Shown here in pieces: positions 16,800 to 24,945 of a DNA stretch of 64,000 nt; the stretch's first letter is position 1, and every line of letters starts with the position of its first letter. Location of the stretch: NCBI RefSeq assembly GCF_000327485.1, contig NC_019943.1:558001-622000 (forward strand), read 5' to 3'. The notes beneath the pieces are model-generated. The model was not told where the DNA came from and did no database searches. It was given only the letters and a program-made list of their open reading frames with translations. This DNA is from Methanoregula formicica SMSP. GTDB taxonomy: Archaea; Halobacteriota; Methanomicrobia; Methanomicrobiales; Methanospirillaceae. A program made the translations under genes and the position numbers.

Positions 16800-17648
16800 A
16801 TGTTTGAAAGCATCGGCAGAAGCATCGAGCTTGTGAAGACAAGCTGGAATATTCTGATGGACGACAAGAAACTGCTTGTATTCCCCATCCTCTCGGGAAT
16901 CGTCACAATCCTTGTCGTGCTTACCTTCATCCTCCCGCTCTTGTTCTCCGGAGCGCTCATGGGAAAGGCACACGCAGGTCCGGTCCTGTATTACGGACTT
17001 CTCTTCCTCTTCTATATCGTGAGTTACTTTGTTGTGATCTTTTTCAATACCGCTCTCATCTCGTGCGTGAACGCGAAACTGAACGGCAGGGACCTTACGG
17101 TGGGAGAAGGGCTTTCCGCTGCAGCAAAGCACCTGCCCGCTATCATTGGCTGGGCCGTTATCTCCGCAACGGTCGGCCTTATTCTCCACCTTCTCGAAGA
17201 GCGCTCCGGTCTCATCGGCCAGATTGTCCTCTCCATTGTCGGCGGCGCATGGGCGCTGGTCACTTTCTTCGTAGTCCCCGTGCTTGTCATCGAGGACAAG
17301 GGCGTGTTTGAGTCCATAAAGGAGTCATTTTCCCTGATCCGGAAAACGTGGGGCGAGAGTATCGTCGGCGCCGGCGGGATGGCGGTCGTGTTTGTCGTCA
17401 TCGGTGTCCTCGGGGGACTCTGCGTCCTTGGAACGCTTTTCCTTGGCATCGATCTCCTCTTTTACGCAGCCCTTGCCCTCTTCCTCCTCATGATCGTGGT
17501 CCTCGCTGTTGTCTACTACGCAATGCAGGGCATCTTCGTCACTGCGCTCTACACGTATGCAAAGACCGGCACCGTCCCTGCCGCATTCAACCGGGACACA
17601 ATCCAGAATGCCTTCATGCCAAAGCAGGCAGGGCCTGGCAACATATGA
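16800..17648 (+). CDS. multi-pass membrane protein, DUF6159-like
   Basis: The 282-residue product begins MFESIGRSIELVKTSWNILM with an amphipathic stretch and has about six hydrophobic segments. The block PVLVIEDKGVFESIKESFSL is the counterpart of the PVIVLE block in the operon A membrane proteins (3319-7776), so they are distant relatives, but this one lacks the W-x-G-x-C N-terminus and stands alone on the plus strand. It therefore looks like the ordinary, housekeeping form of the family. Function unknown; I name the family tentatively. Confidence 0.75.
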   Translation: MFESIGRSIELVKTSWNILMDDKKLLVFPILSGIVTILVVLTFILPLLFSGALMGKAHAGPVLYYGLLFLFYIVSYFVVIFFNTALISCVNAKLNGRDLTVGEGLSAAAKHLPAIIGWAVISATVGLILHLLEERSGLIGQIVLSIVGGAWALVTFFVVPVLVIEDKGVFESIKESFSLIRKTWGESIVGAGGMAVVFVVIGVLGGLCVLGTLFLGIDLLFYAALALFLLMIVVLAVVYYAMQGIFVTALYTYAKTGTVPAAFNRDTIQNAFMPKQAGPGNI

Positions 17649-17721
17649 GAAAAAGGAGAATTCCTTTCCGCAACCTTTTTTTAATCCACTCTCCCTACTA
17701 TTCCCTGATACTATAAGTGCA

Positions 17722-17907
17722 ATGGATGAAGGGTATACGGGAAAAGGCCGGAAGAAGTGGTGGTACGGCATTGCCGTGATGCTGATGCTTGCTGTTTTCT
17801 TCCTCGGTATAGACTTCATGATGAACGGCAGGATCACCTGGCCGGTGGCCGCCGTCCTGTTCTTTGGAGTTGGCTTCTCACTCCTGAAAAAGTTTGGACG
17901 AGAATAG
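17722..17907 (+). CDS. small two-helix membrane protein
   Basis: The 61-residue product begins MDEGYTGKGRKKWWYG, with two hydrophobic segments (about residues 16-32 and 36-52) joined by a short NGRIT turn and a basic tail LKKFGRE. The start is the first ATG after an AT-rich stretch at about 17700. It lies 73 bases after the DUF6159-like gene on the same strand. Function unknown. Confidence 0.6.
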   Translation: MDEGYTGKGRKKWWYGIAVMLMLAVFFLGIDFMMNGRITWPVAAVLFFGVGFSLLKKFGRE

Positions 17908-17913
17908 TCCCGC

Positions 17914-17982
17914 CATCAGTGAGAAGACAATGAGAGGAGTGCGAAAGCACGCTTCGAATCGGGGTCTCACTTCTGGACAAGT
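17914..17982 (+). repeat. hairpin-rich intergenic segment
   Basis: After the small gene come nested inverted repeats: GTGAGA pairing with TCTCAC about 40 bases later, and inside it GTGC-GAAA-GCAC, a GAAA tetraloop. The wording (GAGAAG...TTCGAATC) resembles the hairpin family at 32365, 33533, 38808, 47889 and 52381. It could end transcription or be another copy of that repeat. The rest of the gap up to 18101 shows nothing else. Confidence 0.5.
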
Positions 17983-18101
17983 TCGGGAGGGAATAACCCT
18001 CGTTTCATTTTTATCTCCTCTTTTATCCCCCGACCGGTCCCCGATCACATCCCGCTGTTGTTATCGTTATCTTTACACCTCCTGCCGCCCTATGTACCGG
18101 A

Positions 18102-18563
18102 ATGCTGAAACATTCCGCATGGGCCGCGGTTCCGGGCAAAACACCCGTGGAGAAGTTTGGGAGCCTGGGCCTCATTCCCGGAACAAAAGTCGATATCCGA
18201 AAATGTGCAATAATTGCTGACAACTATGGTACCGAGATCTGGCTCTTCTTTGAAGAGGACCTTGCCCGGAAAAAGCCCCTCACCGAGGTTCTTACCGAGT
18301 TTGCCGGTGTTCCCGAATTCGAACGGCCGGTAATCCGGGTCGAAAGTTTCCTTCGGTTCACCCGGGAGAACGACCCCTCATTTGAACAGACAATGGAGGA
18401 GTTCCCGCTCATGGTCGAGGTGGTTGCCACGGGAGTACGACCGGGAGATACTGCAATCGGACCAGAGATGTATGCCACCTGCCTGATGCCGTTCCTCGAT
18501 GAACTGGACCTCGAAGCCGAACCTCCGGCACCCGGCGTGCAGAAACTCCCCCGGAAGTCCTGA
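18102..18563 (+). CDS. unknown protein
   Basis: The 153-residue product has no signal peptide and no membrane segment. It begins MLKHSAWAAVPGKTPVEKFG and has an acidic, mixed alpha/beta composition with IWLFFEEDLARKKPLTEVL, PEFERPVIRVESFLRFTREN, and a Pro-rich C-terminus. Two cysteines are near each end. I recognise no family. A perfect hairpin (CGGAATG and CATTCCG around CTGAAA, 18098-18117) covers the start codon, which could hold back translation or mark an operator. A T-tract follows the stop codon. Confidence 0.65.
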   Translation: MLKHSAWAAVPGKTPVEKFGSLGLIPGTKVDIRKCAIIADNYGTEIWLFFEEDLARKKPLTEVLTEFAGVPEFERPVIRVESFLRFTRENDPSFEQTMEEFPLMVEVVATGVRPGDTAIGPEMYATCLMPFLDELDLEAEPPAPGVQKLPRKS

Positions 18564-18571
18564 TATCGTCA

Positions 18572-18582
18572 CCTTTTTTTTA
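18572..18582 (+). terminator. T-tract terminator
   Basis: Eight consecutive T at 18574-18581, ten bases after the stop codon of the unknown gene, a typical archaeal termination signal. Confidence 0.5.
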
Positions 18583-18633
18583 GTTTCCCCGATCCACGAT
18601 ATATAAATCGCAGGAGCGCGAATTTAATGGGAT

Positions 18634-19377
18634 ATGCGCCTGCCCCAGAAGAAACAGATCTACTCGGTTGTTGATTCTGTCATCCCCAGCAGGTATCTTC
18701 TGAAATTCCGGAAAGCCGTCTTTTTCGAGCCCTTCATGGGAAACGATATCGCCAACCGCGGCCGGCTCTCCCACTATGGCTGCGACCGGAGAAAGGAGTT
18801 TGCGAAGAACCTCCGGAAGATACGAAAGGAGACCGAGCTCCTCTTAGAGGACATCGAGGCCTACCACATCTACATGGCAGTGAAGACCACCCAGAAGGTC
18901 CCCGGCGACATTGCCGAGGTCGGGGTCTACCGCGGGGGTTCTGCCAAGATCATCTGCTCGGCAAAGGGTGACAAGGCCCTCCATCTCTTTGACACGTTTG
19001 AAGGCCTGCCTCAGGTGGACGAGATTGACATGGTCTGGCCGTTCTACGAGGGCAAGTTTGCCGCCTCCTTCGAGAGCGTCCGGGACTATCTCAAGGAGAA
19101 CAAGAACGTCCACTTTTACAAGGGGATCTTCCCGGAGACTGCGGGACCCGTGAAGGATACGATGTTCTCGCTCGTGAACCTCGACGTGGACTGCTACGAG
19201 AGCACGAAACAGAGCCTCGAGTTCTTCTATCCCCGCATGAGCCGGGGCGGCATCATCATCTCCCACGACTACATCACGGCGCCCGGTGTGAAGAAGGCGT
19301 TCGATGACTTCTTCGAAGGCAAAACCGAGCCGGTTCTGGAAACCGCCGGTTCGCAGTGCCTTGTTGTAAAGGTCTGA
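18634..19377 (+). CDS. TylF/MycF-type SAM-dependent methyltransferase
   Basis: The 247-residue product shows GDIAEVGVYRGGSAKIICS (the SAM-binding glycine loop of the TylF family), HLFDTFEGLP (acidic residue for the SAM ribose), VNLDVDCYESTKQSLEFFYPRM and GGIIISHDY (metal-binding acidic residues), and a C-terminal KAFDDFF. Family members methylate sugar hydroxyls in a Mg-dependent way, as in macrolide tailoring and in cell-surface glycans. Here it most likely acts on a surface sugar; no glycan gene is adjacent, so the substrate is open. Confidence 0.8.
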   Translation: MRLPQKKQIYSVVDSVIPSRYLLKFRKAVFFEPFMGNDIANRGRLSHYGCDRRKEFAKNLRKIRKETELLLEDIEAYHIYMAVKTTQKVPGDIAEVGVYRGGSAKIICSAKGDKALHLFDTFEGLPQVDEIDMVWPFYEGKFAASFESVRDYLKENKNVHFYKGIFPETAGPVKDTMFSLVNLDVDCYESTKQSLEFFYPRMSRGGIIISHDYITAPGVKKAFDDFFEGKTEPVLETAGSQCLVVKV

Positions 19378-19460
19378 CCATCACGATGTCCGCTTTTCCG
19401 GCCCGGATACCGTTTTTCCTGCAACCTTGTTTTATCAGGTCTGACCCGGCCCATGAGAAC

Positions 19461-20042
19461 TCAGAACGGCCAGGCTATCATGGTATGATGGAATAGAGAG
19501 TCAGGCTGCCCACAATTGTTCCCCATCATATCCGGATCCCTGGGGAACCGTGCCCGGAATGCATCAACAGCCGGCGAAACATTGACGGAAATCAACAGGG
19601 CACCAGTCTCGTTCTCCCGGATCTCAATGGACTGGATATCGTTATGATAGGGGATAATGAGGGGGAGGTCGATATCATTCGTCTCTCCCTGAGCCAGGTA
19701 TTTTTGTTCCAGTTCGGGATCCTCCATCAGTTCATGCTGCACCAGTTCATTATGGAGACCGTATTCCTCGAGATGGCACCGCGGATCCCATATATCGAAA
19801 GAGAACAGCCGCGTTCCGTTCTTTGCCAGGATATCAACAGTAAAATTCCCGGTCTGATACCCAAGGTTCGGGGAATGGCCGTATCGTATCTCCATCTCCT
19901 CGAGATCGATGCTGTTCTTATGGATGCCAAGGACAATCAGGAAGACCTTTTTTTGGTCATCGCTATTGCCCGAATTCGTAACCGAACCCGCAGCAAGGCA
20001 AAGAATGAGAAGAATTACTCCCAGCACGATAATCCGTCTCAT
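19461..20042 (-). CDS. secreted protein, unknown function
   Basis: The 193-residue product (from MRRIIVLGVILLILCLAAGS) has a signal peptide without a lipobox. The mature part is beta-rich with conserved-looking stretches FTVDILAKNGTRLFSFDIWDP and SIEIRENETGALLISVNVS, and one disulfide candidate pair (Cys in DPRCH and NNCGQ). The start overlaps the stop codon of the metalloprotease-like gene (ATGA at 20039-20042), so the two are probably made together and may act together outside the cell. Confidence 0.7.
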   Translation of the reverse strand: MRRIIVLGVILLILCLAAGSVTNSGNSDDQKKVFLIVLGIHKNSIDLEEMEIRYGHSPNLGYQTGNFTVDILAKNGTRLFSFDIWDPRCHLEEYGLHNELVQHELMEDPELEQKYLAQGETNDIDLPLIIPYHNDIQSIEIRENETGALLISVNVSPAVDAFRARFPRDPDMMGNNCGQPDSLFHHTMIAWPF

Positions 20043-21250
20043 AGATTCCACCTGTTGATATTATCCAGCATGTGATGGATATGCAGCGTTGTCGCGTTCC
20101 CGAATTTTCCTGTGAAAAGAGAGTAACTCATCATATCGGGATCCGGATCATAGCGCCAGAACTCTTTCTGACAGATGATGGTTCCGTTGCTGGCTTTCAG
20201 GAGGATCTGCCGGCAGTATGTGGGATCCCAGTTGTTGCTCTCTGCTGAGAGGATGCAGGCCGACTGGGTACTCCAGACATTGGGTCGGGGGTCGTTCTGA
20301 GCATAATACGTCTCCCCGCAATAGGTGTCCATCAGGCCAAACACCGTATGGCCGGCTTCGTGCATAAAAACCGGCGCGTTATTTGCCGGGCTCTTGAACC
20401 ATGATTGTGTCCCCGGTCCCATAGTACTGGAACAGCCGTTGGGTTCGCAGGGTGGCCCGGTATACTTACCGGTGTATTGCGGATAGATGATAACGGCGAC
20501 ATCGGTAAAGGGTGCATCTTTCCAGAAATCTTCGGGAAGTTTTCCGGCACATCCGCTGAAAGCATCGGCATAATCGCCAGGATCCGAGTAATAATAAAAA
20601 TTGAACCGGTCCGGGGTGTCCCCAGGGAGGCACGACTGATTCCGTGTCAGTGAATTTAAGGCCCGCAGTTTTTCAATAAGGCCATTTACATCGTTTCGGA
20701 AATTGTCCTCATTTGCGGTATAATAATCCGTAGAAATCTTCTGTTTCTTCGTGCAGTCGTACTGTGTTTTGGATGGCACAAAAACAACATCCATCCGGTC
20801 CTCTACCGCCCCCGTCTCCCCGACAGGGATGATCTTCGAGGGGTACATCAGGATATAAGCGCCCTCATCCTGCGGTATCCTGATGATACTCGTGTTTTCC
20901 CTATATCCCCTCCCTACCGCCCGCACGGTATGTTCTCCCGGGGGCAGCGATAAAACCACAATTCTCCCTTCTTTCCCGGCAGTAACTCCTCGGAATTCCC
21001 CGTCAAGGTACACCCGGATACCCGCAATGCCCGTCCCTGTATTGCTGTCCCTGCAGGTGACCGGAATACCGTACGTATGCCTATCATCCGGTGACGGTTG
21101 TCTTGATGAGGAATCCGGAGAAGTGGCAATGACCGGGACTGCGACGAGACCCAGAAGGATCGCTAGGGTCAGGAAGATCCGCCAGGTGATCCTACAGGTT
21201 TTGTCGGTGATCATTGCATGGATCAGGGATTGTGCCATACCATGACTCAT
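20039..21250 (-). CDS. secreted metalloprotease-like protein (HExxHxxGxxD type)
   Basis: After a signal segment (WRIFLTLAILLGLVAVPVIA) comes a carboxypeptidase-regulatory/PEGA-like beta domain (GIRVYLDGEFRGVTAGKEGR), then a catalytic domain with MHEAGHTVFGLMDTY, which gives the zinc-binding HExxHxxxGxxD pattern of the metzincin-like M64 or IgA-peptidase type. VVFVPSKTQYD and VAVIIYPQYTG frame the fold. Seven or more cysteines suggest disulfides. Start uncertain (ATG at 21250, 21214 or 21328). Pairs with the secreted protein downstream by overlap. Confidence 0.8.
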   Translation of the reverse strand: MSHGMAQSLIHAMITDKTCRITWRIFLTLAILLGLVAVPVIATSPDSSSRQPSPDDRHTYGIPVTCRDSNTGTGIAGIRVYLDGEFRGVTAGKEGRIVVLSLPPGEHTVRAVGRGYRENTSIIRIPQDEGAYILMYPSKIIPVGETGAVEDRMDVVFVPSKTQYDCTKKQKISTDYYTANEDNFRNDVNGLIEKLRALNSLTRNQSCLPGDTPDRFNFYYYSDPGDYADAFSGCAGKLPEDFWKDAPFTDVAVIIYPQYTGKYTGPPCEPNGCSSTMGPGTQSWFKSPANNAPVFMHEAGHTVFGLMDTYCGETYYAQNDPRPNVWSTQSACILSAESNNWDPTYCRQILLKASNGTIICQKEFWRYDPDPDMMSYSLFTGKFGNATTLHIHHMLDNINRWNL

Positions 21251-21437
21251 GATACGATCTTCATCGTGTTTTCCCGGCATGTAATCCGGTGTTCGTAGAT
21301 CTCCCCTCCATCCGGCTCCCGCATTCATGGAGGGGTTGTTATTTTACCCGGCATATAATCCTGTGGGTCAGTCACGGGAATGACATATGGTTATTTAAAA
21401 TCATCAGAAAAAAGGGAATAGTTGCTGGATTCTTACA

Positions 21438-21617
21438 TCAGTCTTTGACGATCAGGATGCCGAAGATGGCGAGCATCAGGCCGAAGAGCAGCACGACGAT
21501 GCCGGCCAGCCCCTTGATCACGTAGATAACTTCAGGCAGGAATACCCAGATTCCATACACGCCAATAGCACACAGGATGATCCCGATGATCAGTGCAATG
21601 ACTCCAACTTTGTCCAT
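21438..21617 (-). CDS. small two-helix membrane protein (59 residues)
   Basis: I read this one directly from the sequence: ATG at 21617 (MDKVGVIALIIGIILCAIGV) to TGA at 21438. It has two hydrophobic segments (residues about 4-24 and 33-55) joined by PEVIYVIKG, and ends ILIVKD. An AT-rich stretch lies upstream (GTGATGATATAAGCC on the plus strand). The pattern is that of the many small two-helix proteins of archaea with no known role. It lies alone between two unrelated minus-strand genes. Confidence 0.65.
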   Translation of the reverse strand: MDKVGVIALIIGIILCAIGVYGIWVFLPEVIYVIKGLAGIVVLLFGLMLAIFGILIVKD

Positions 21618-21666
21618 GATTATTCCTCACATCACGTTTTTTCCGTGATGATATAAGCCTGTTGTA

Positions 21667-22841
21667 TCAGTTCCTTGCCTGGTGTCCCCAACTTTTACCC
21701 AGCGTCTTCCACGGGTAGGGCAGGAGTGCCATCAGGATCACTGCCCCGATGATCGGCAGCGGGATGGTCCCGATCGCTGCTGCAAGCGAATAGGTGTCAG
21801 CGATCATACCGTTGACGGCAACGCCAAGGCCTCCAAAGCCGATGGCAAGACCGAGCATTACGCCGGAAGCAAGGCCGACGTTGCCGGGCAGGAGCTCATG
21901 GGACATGGCTACGGCCACCGCAAAAGTCGACCACAGGCAGAACCCGAAGCAGAGGAGGATGACAAGCTGCAGGATGCCTGATGTGGCAAAGAAGAGGTAG
22001 AAGAGCGGCACCGCTCCTGCAAGGGCAAAGACCATGAACTCCTTTCTCCCGACCCGGTCAGAGATGTGTCCCCCGGCAACCTGCCCGGCAACACCGGTCA
22101 GGAGCATCAGGGTCAGGGCTGTGCTTGCCATCACAAGGCTGTATCCCTGAGAAACGAGATACATCGGCAGGTAGGTGATAGCCGCAAAAACCGCCCATGC
22201 CCGGAGGATAGACGCGATCATCAGGATGACAAACGGCCATTTCGATGGCACGTCGACAACCTCATGAAGGGGGGTGGCATGGGCTTCGCGTACCGCGGCC
22301 ATCCCCCCGGCAGGAGGCGCCGGAGGACAATGAGCATGACAAGGGCGGGGATGATGAGGAGCACCAGCCCGGGCAGCCCCAGCCACCAGACCAAGATACC
22401 GGCCAGTACTGGACCGATGGCATAGCCGAGATTTCCCCCGACCACGAAGTAGGAGGTGATCCTGCCCCGGTTTTCTGCAGAACACAGTCGGCTGACGAGA
22501 CTTAATGCGGTTGGGTGGAAGCACGCATGGCCCAGGGCAGCGAGGACCGCAAAGGCCATCACCAGGTAATAGTCGTGCACGACTCCCATGAGGGCAACAA
22601 AAATAGCGCTGATGAAGAGGCTGATACTCACGCTGATGGTCAGGCCGCGCTTGTCGGAGAGCCAGCCAACGACCGGCTGGGTGAACGATGACGTGACGTT
22701 GTAGGCCGTCACGAGCAGCCCGGCAGTGAGGTAGGAGTAACCGTTCTGGGCGATCAGGAGCGGCAGGATCGCGGGGAGCACCGGCATGTAGATGTCGGTG
22801 ATCATGTGGGCAGCGGCAAGTCCTGTGATGGTGTTCTTCAC
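21667..22841 (-). pseudogene. MFS transporter of the fosmidomycin-resistance type, split by a frameshift
   Basis: Two overlapping reading frames together make one MFS protein. The first (22841 down to about 22300) has MKNTITGLAAAHMITDIYMPVLPAIL... with QPVVGWLSDKRG and GHACFHPTALSLVSRL, typical of Fsr-type transporters. The second frame (from about 22310 down to 21667) carries the C-terminal half with GGHISDRVGRKEFM and LASGVMLGLAIGFGGLG. The switch falls in the cytoplasmic loop, where a run of six G (minus strand; 22303-22308) would restore one frame if it had seven; a second run of six C at 22269-22274 is an alternative site. Either a real inactivating deletion or an assembly error in a homopolymer. 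Confidence 0.8.
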
Positions 22842-22855
22842 GCTGTGGGGTTGGG

Positions 22856-23470
22856 TTACACAGTCCGTTTCAGCCGTAAGATCTCGACCTCGATCTCCTG
22901 CACGTCTTTTGTGTGGAAGGCAAAGGTGCGTTTGATGGGAAACGCTCCGCCGATCATCTCGGTGACCTCTGCCCGTTGTGCAGTATATGCTTCAACAAAT
23001 GGGATTGACCCTGCATTAAAGATGCTGTAGGTAACATCTGCAACCGATAAAGCGCAGTCGATGAACGGCCGGTCCGCGTGGGCCTTCTGGGCACCGAACG
23101 GCGGGTTCATGACAACCGTATCGCAGGTGCCGATCCGTCCCTCGCAACCCCCCTCCCGCAGGTCAGCTGGGAGGAACGTGACTTCAGCATCGAGGAGCCG
23201 GGCGTTCTCTTGTGCAACGACAAGGGCTCGCTCGTCAATATCCACTCCCGTAACAGATTCGGCCCCGAGCAGGGCGGCCCCGATGGCGAGCATCCCGGTA
23301 CCGCACCCAAGGTCAACGACCTGTTTCCCCTCAATATCCCCCTTCATCAGGGCGTGGTAGAGGAGCCGGGCAGCAAGGGGTGCCGGTGTCTGGTACTGTT
23401 CGAACGCAGCCTTCGGGCGGGGGAAGCCGGAAAGGCGCTGGAGTGCCATTTCGAGCTGTTTGAGCTTCAT
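22856..23470 (-). CDS. METTL5-like N6-adenine methyltransferase (archaeal RNA/DNA MTase)
   Basis: The 204-residue product begins MKLKQLEMALQRLSGFPRPK, then VVDLGCGTGMLAIGAALLGA (SAM motif I), VDIDERALVVAQENA (motif II) and VVMNPPFGAQKAHADRPFI, in which NPPF is the catalytic motif IV of amino-methylating enzymes. This set and the length match the METTL5 family, whose human member makes m6A in 18S rRNA. The start overlaps the dph2 stop codon (ATGA at 23467-23470), so it belongs to the ppsA-mfnA-hpt-dph2 run of minus-strand genes and probably modifies the translation apparatus. Confidence 0.85.
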   Translation of the reverse strand: MKLKQLEMALQRLSGFPRPKAAFEQYQTPAPLAARLLYHALMKGDIEGKQVVDLGCGTGMLAIGAALLGAESVTGVDIDERALVVAQENARLLDAEVTFLPADLREGGCEGRIGTCDTVVMNPPFGAQKAHADRPFIDCALSVADVTYSIFNAGSIPFVEAYTAQRAEVTEMIGGAFPIKRTFAFHTKDVQEIEVEILRLKRTV

Positions 23471-24414
23471 GGGATCTCGTCGACGGTGTAGTCGTCCCAT
23501 CTCCGTTTCCCACAGACGATTTCAAACTCCTGCGGGGAGAGGACGGGGACCGGGAACCGTACCTGGTCGTCGTAGGCAAGCCGGGGACAGGCCGTGTTCA
23601 CGTAACAGCCAAAGCCGAGGTTCGTGAGCTCGTCCGGGCTCACCTCCTGCATCGTGACGATGACGGCACCGGGCGAGAGGGCAGCAAGCCCCTCTGCAAG
23701 CTCTTTCCTTGCCTGCCCGGACTTGGTGCTGAGGATGATTGCGGTGTTTTTTGCCGCCTTTGCTTTCTCGATGATGGCAAACCGCCGGCGGAGCAGGGTC
23801 TCGCCGCTCACTTCCGAACAGATCCCCGAGAGCGGGTCGAGAGCTACGACCCGTTTCTTTGTCGAGAGTGCAATCCCGATGGGGTGGAAGAGGCCGGTGC
23901 CCACGTAGAGGATCTCATCCGCCCCCGCGTCTTTTGCAGCGGAGAACGAACAGCCGAGCACCTGGCCCCGGCAGGGGGTCCTTCCCTTTCCCTCCGCAAC
24001 CCGGGTATCGATACCCCGCGAACGGAGAAACTCCTCCATGGCCGGGACAAGGTGGACGTGCTGGACGGTGGTGACAAGGCTGACGGTCTTTTCCTTCAGG
24101 AGCGGGAGGGCTTTTTCGAGGATCGTGACATCAAAGTCAACAGAATACGGGATGAAGATGACCCGGTCCCGGTTATCGACCGGGGTGTGCCCGACATGGA
24201 CGAGCACGTCAGCATCCGCAAGGGTATCGAGTGCAAGGTCGCAGGCACCGTAACACGGGTCGCCGCTGACCATGACATCGAACCCGGCCTCCCTGAGCCC
24301 TGCTGCGTACCTCGCAGCCTTCCGTTTCAGCCCTTCCGGGAACTGGAGGGCAACCCGGCGGGCCCCCCTCGTCTTCAGTTCCTGAATGAGTTCAGATATA
24401 CCGCTGGACAACAT
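23467..24414 (-). CDS. dph2: diphthamide biosynthesis enzyme Dph2 (radical SAM-like Fe-S)
   Basis: The 315-residue product has the three conserved cysteines that hold the 4Fe-4S cluster, in GDPCYGACD, LGCSFSAAKDAG plus SGICSE region, and NTACPRLAYDD. Archaeal Dph2 works as a homodimer and moves the 3-amino-3-carboxypropyl group of SAM to a histidine of elongation factor 2, the first step to diphthamide. Length is typical. The ATG at 24414 (MLSSGISELIQEL) is preferred over 24435 as it matches the usual N-terminus; it overlaps the hpt gene end by about 20 bases. Confidence 0.9.
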   Translation of the reverse strand: MLSSGISELIQELKTRGARRVALQFPEGLKRKAARYAAGLREAGFDVMVSGDPCYGACDLALDTLADADVLVHVGHTPVDNRDRVIFIPYSVDFDVTILEKALPLLKEKTVSLVTTVQHVHLVPAMEEFLRSRGIDTRVAEGKGRTPCRGQVLGCSFSAAKDAGADEILYVGTGLFHPIGIALSTKKRVVALDPLSGICSEVSGETLLRRRFAIIEKAKAAKNTAIILSTKSGQARKELAEGLAALSPGAVIVTMQEVSPDELTNLGFGCYVNTACPRLAYDDQVRFPVPVLSPQEFEIVCGKRRWDDYTVDEIP

Positions 24415-24940
24415 GGACCCGCTCGTCCACCTCAATCTTCACGAGGGACTTGTAGGGCCGGCCGATATTGGGATCGCCCCGCTGGATCGCGATGCAGACA
24501 TCCACGACTTCGGCGCCCGCAATCTCCAGGGCCTTTAAGAGAGCTTTCATCGTGCCGCCCGTGCTCACGACATCGTCAATGATGACAACGCGGTCTCCCT
24601 TGTACACGCCATTCAGGTACAGTTCGCCCTTTGAATAGCCGGTAGTCTGGTGGACCGGGACCTCGTGCGGGAGGTTGTACACCCGCTTCCGCATCACTGT
24701 CATCGGGATGTCAGTCATGGTGGAGAGGACGGACCCGATGTGGATGCCCATAGCCTCGACGACAACGATCTTGTCCACGTTGTTTAAGTCCATCACCTTG
24801 ACCATGGCCGCAGCCACGTCGCGGAGCAGGGCGGGATCGACAATCGGTACGCCATCGGTGATCGGGTGGATGAAGTAGTTGTACTCCCCGCGTTTCACCA
24901 TGGGGCAGGTCTCAAGGGATTCAACGAGTCTGTCAAGCAT
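24392..24940 (-). CDS. hpt: hypoxanthine/adenine phosphoribosyltransferase
   Basis: The 182-residue product has the PRPP-binding motif VVIIDDVVSTGGTMKALL and an N-terminal domain with VVVEAMGIHIGSVLSTMT, the pattern of the archaeal HGPRTase/APRT-like purine salvage enzymes. It converts a purine base and PRPP into the nucleotide. Start at MLDRLVESL, six bases after the stop of mfnA, hence one operon. Whether it prefers hypoxanthine/guanine or adenine cannot be decided by reading. Confidence 0.88.
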   Translation of the reverse strand: MLDRLVESLETCPMVKRGEYNYFIHPITDGVPIVDPALLRDVAAAMVKVMDLNNVDKIVVVEAMGIHIGSVLSTMTDIPMTVMRKRVYNLPHEVPVHQTTGYSKGELYLNGVYKGDRVVIIDDVVSTGGTMKALLKALEIAGAEVVDVCIAIQRGDPNIGRPYKSLVKIEVDERVHVVQRYI

Positions 24941-24945
24941 AGTCT

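Noticed and set aside
22221-22524. Two separate transporter genes at 21667-22524 and 22221-22841
   Set aside because: The two frames overlap, are in one order, and each holds half of the 12 helices of one MFS protein; a frameshift explains it better.
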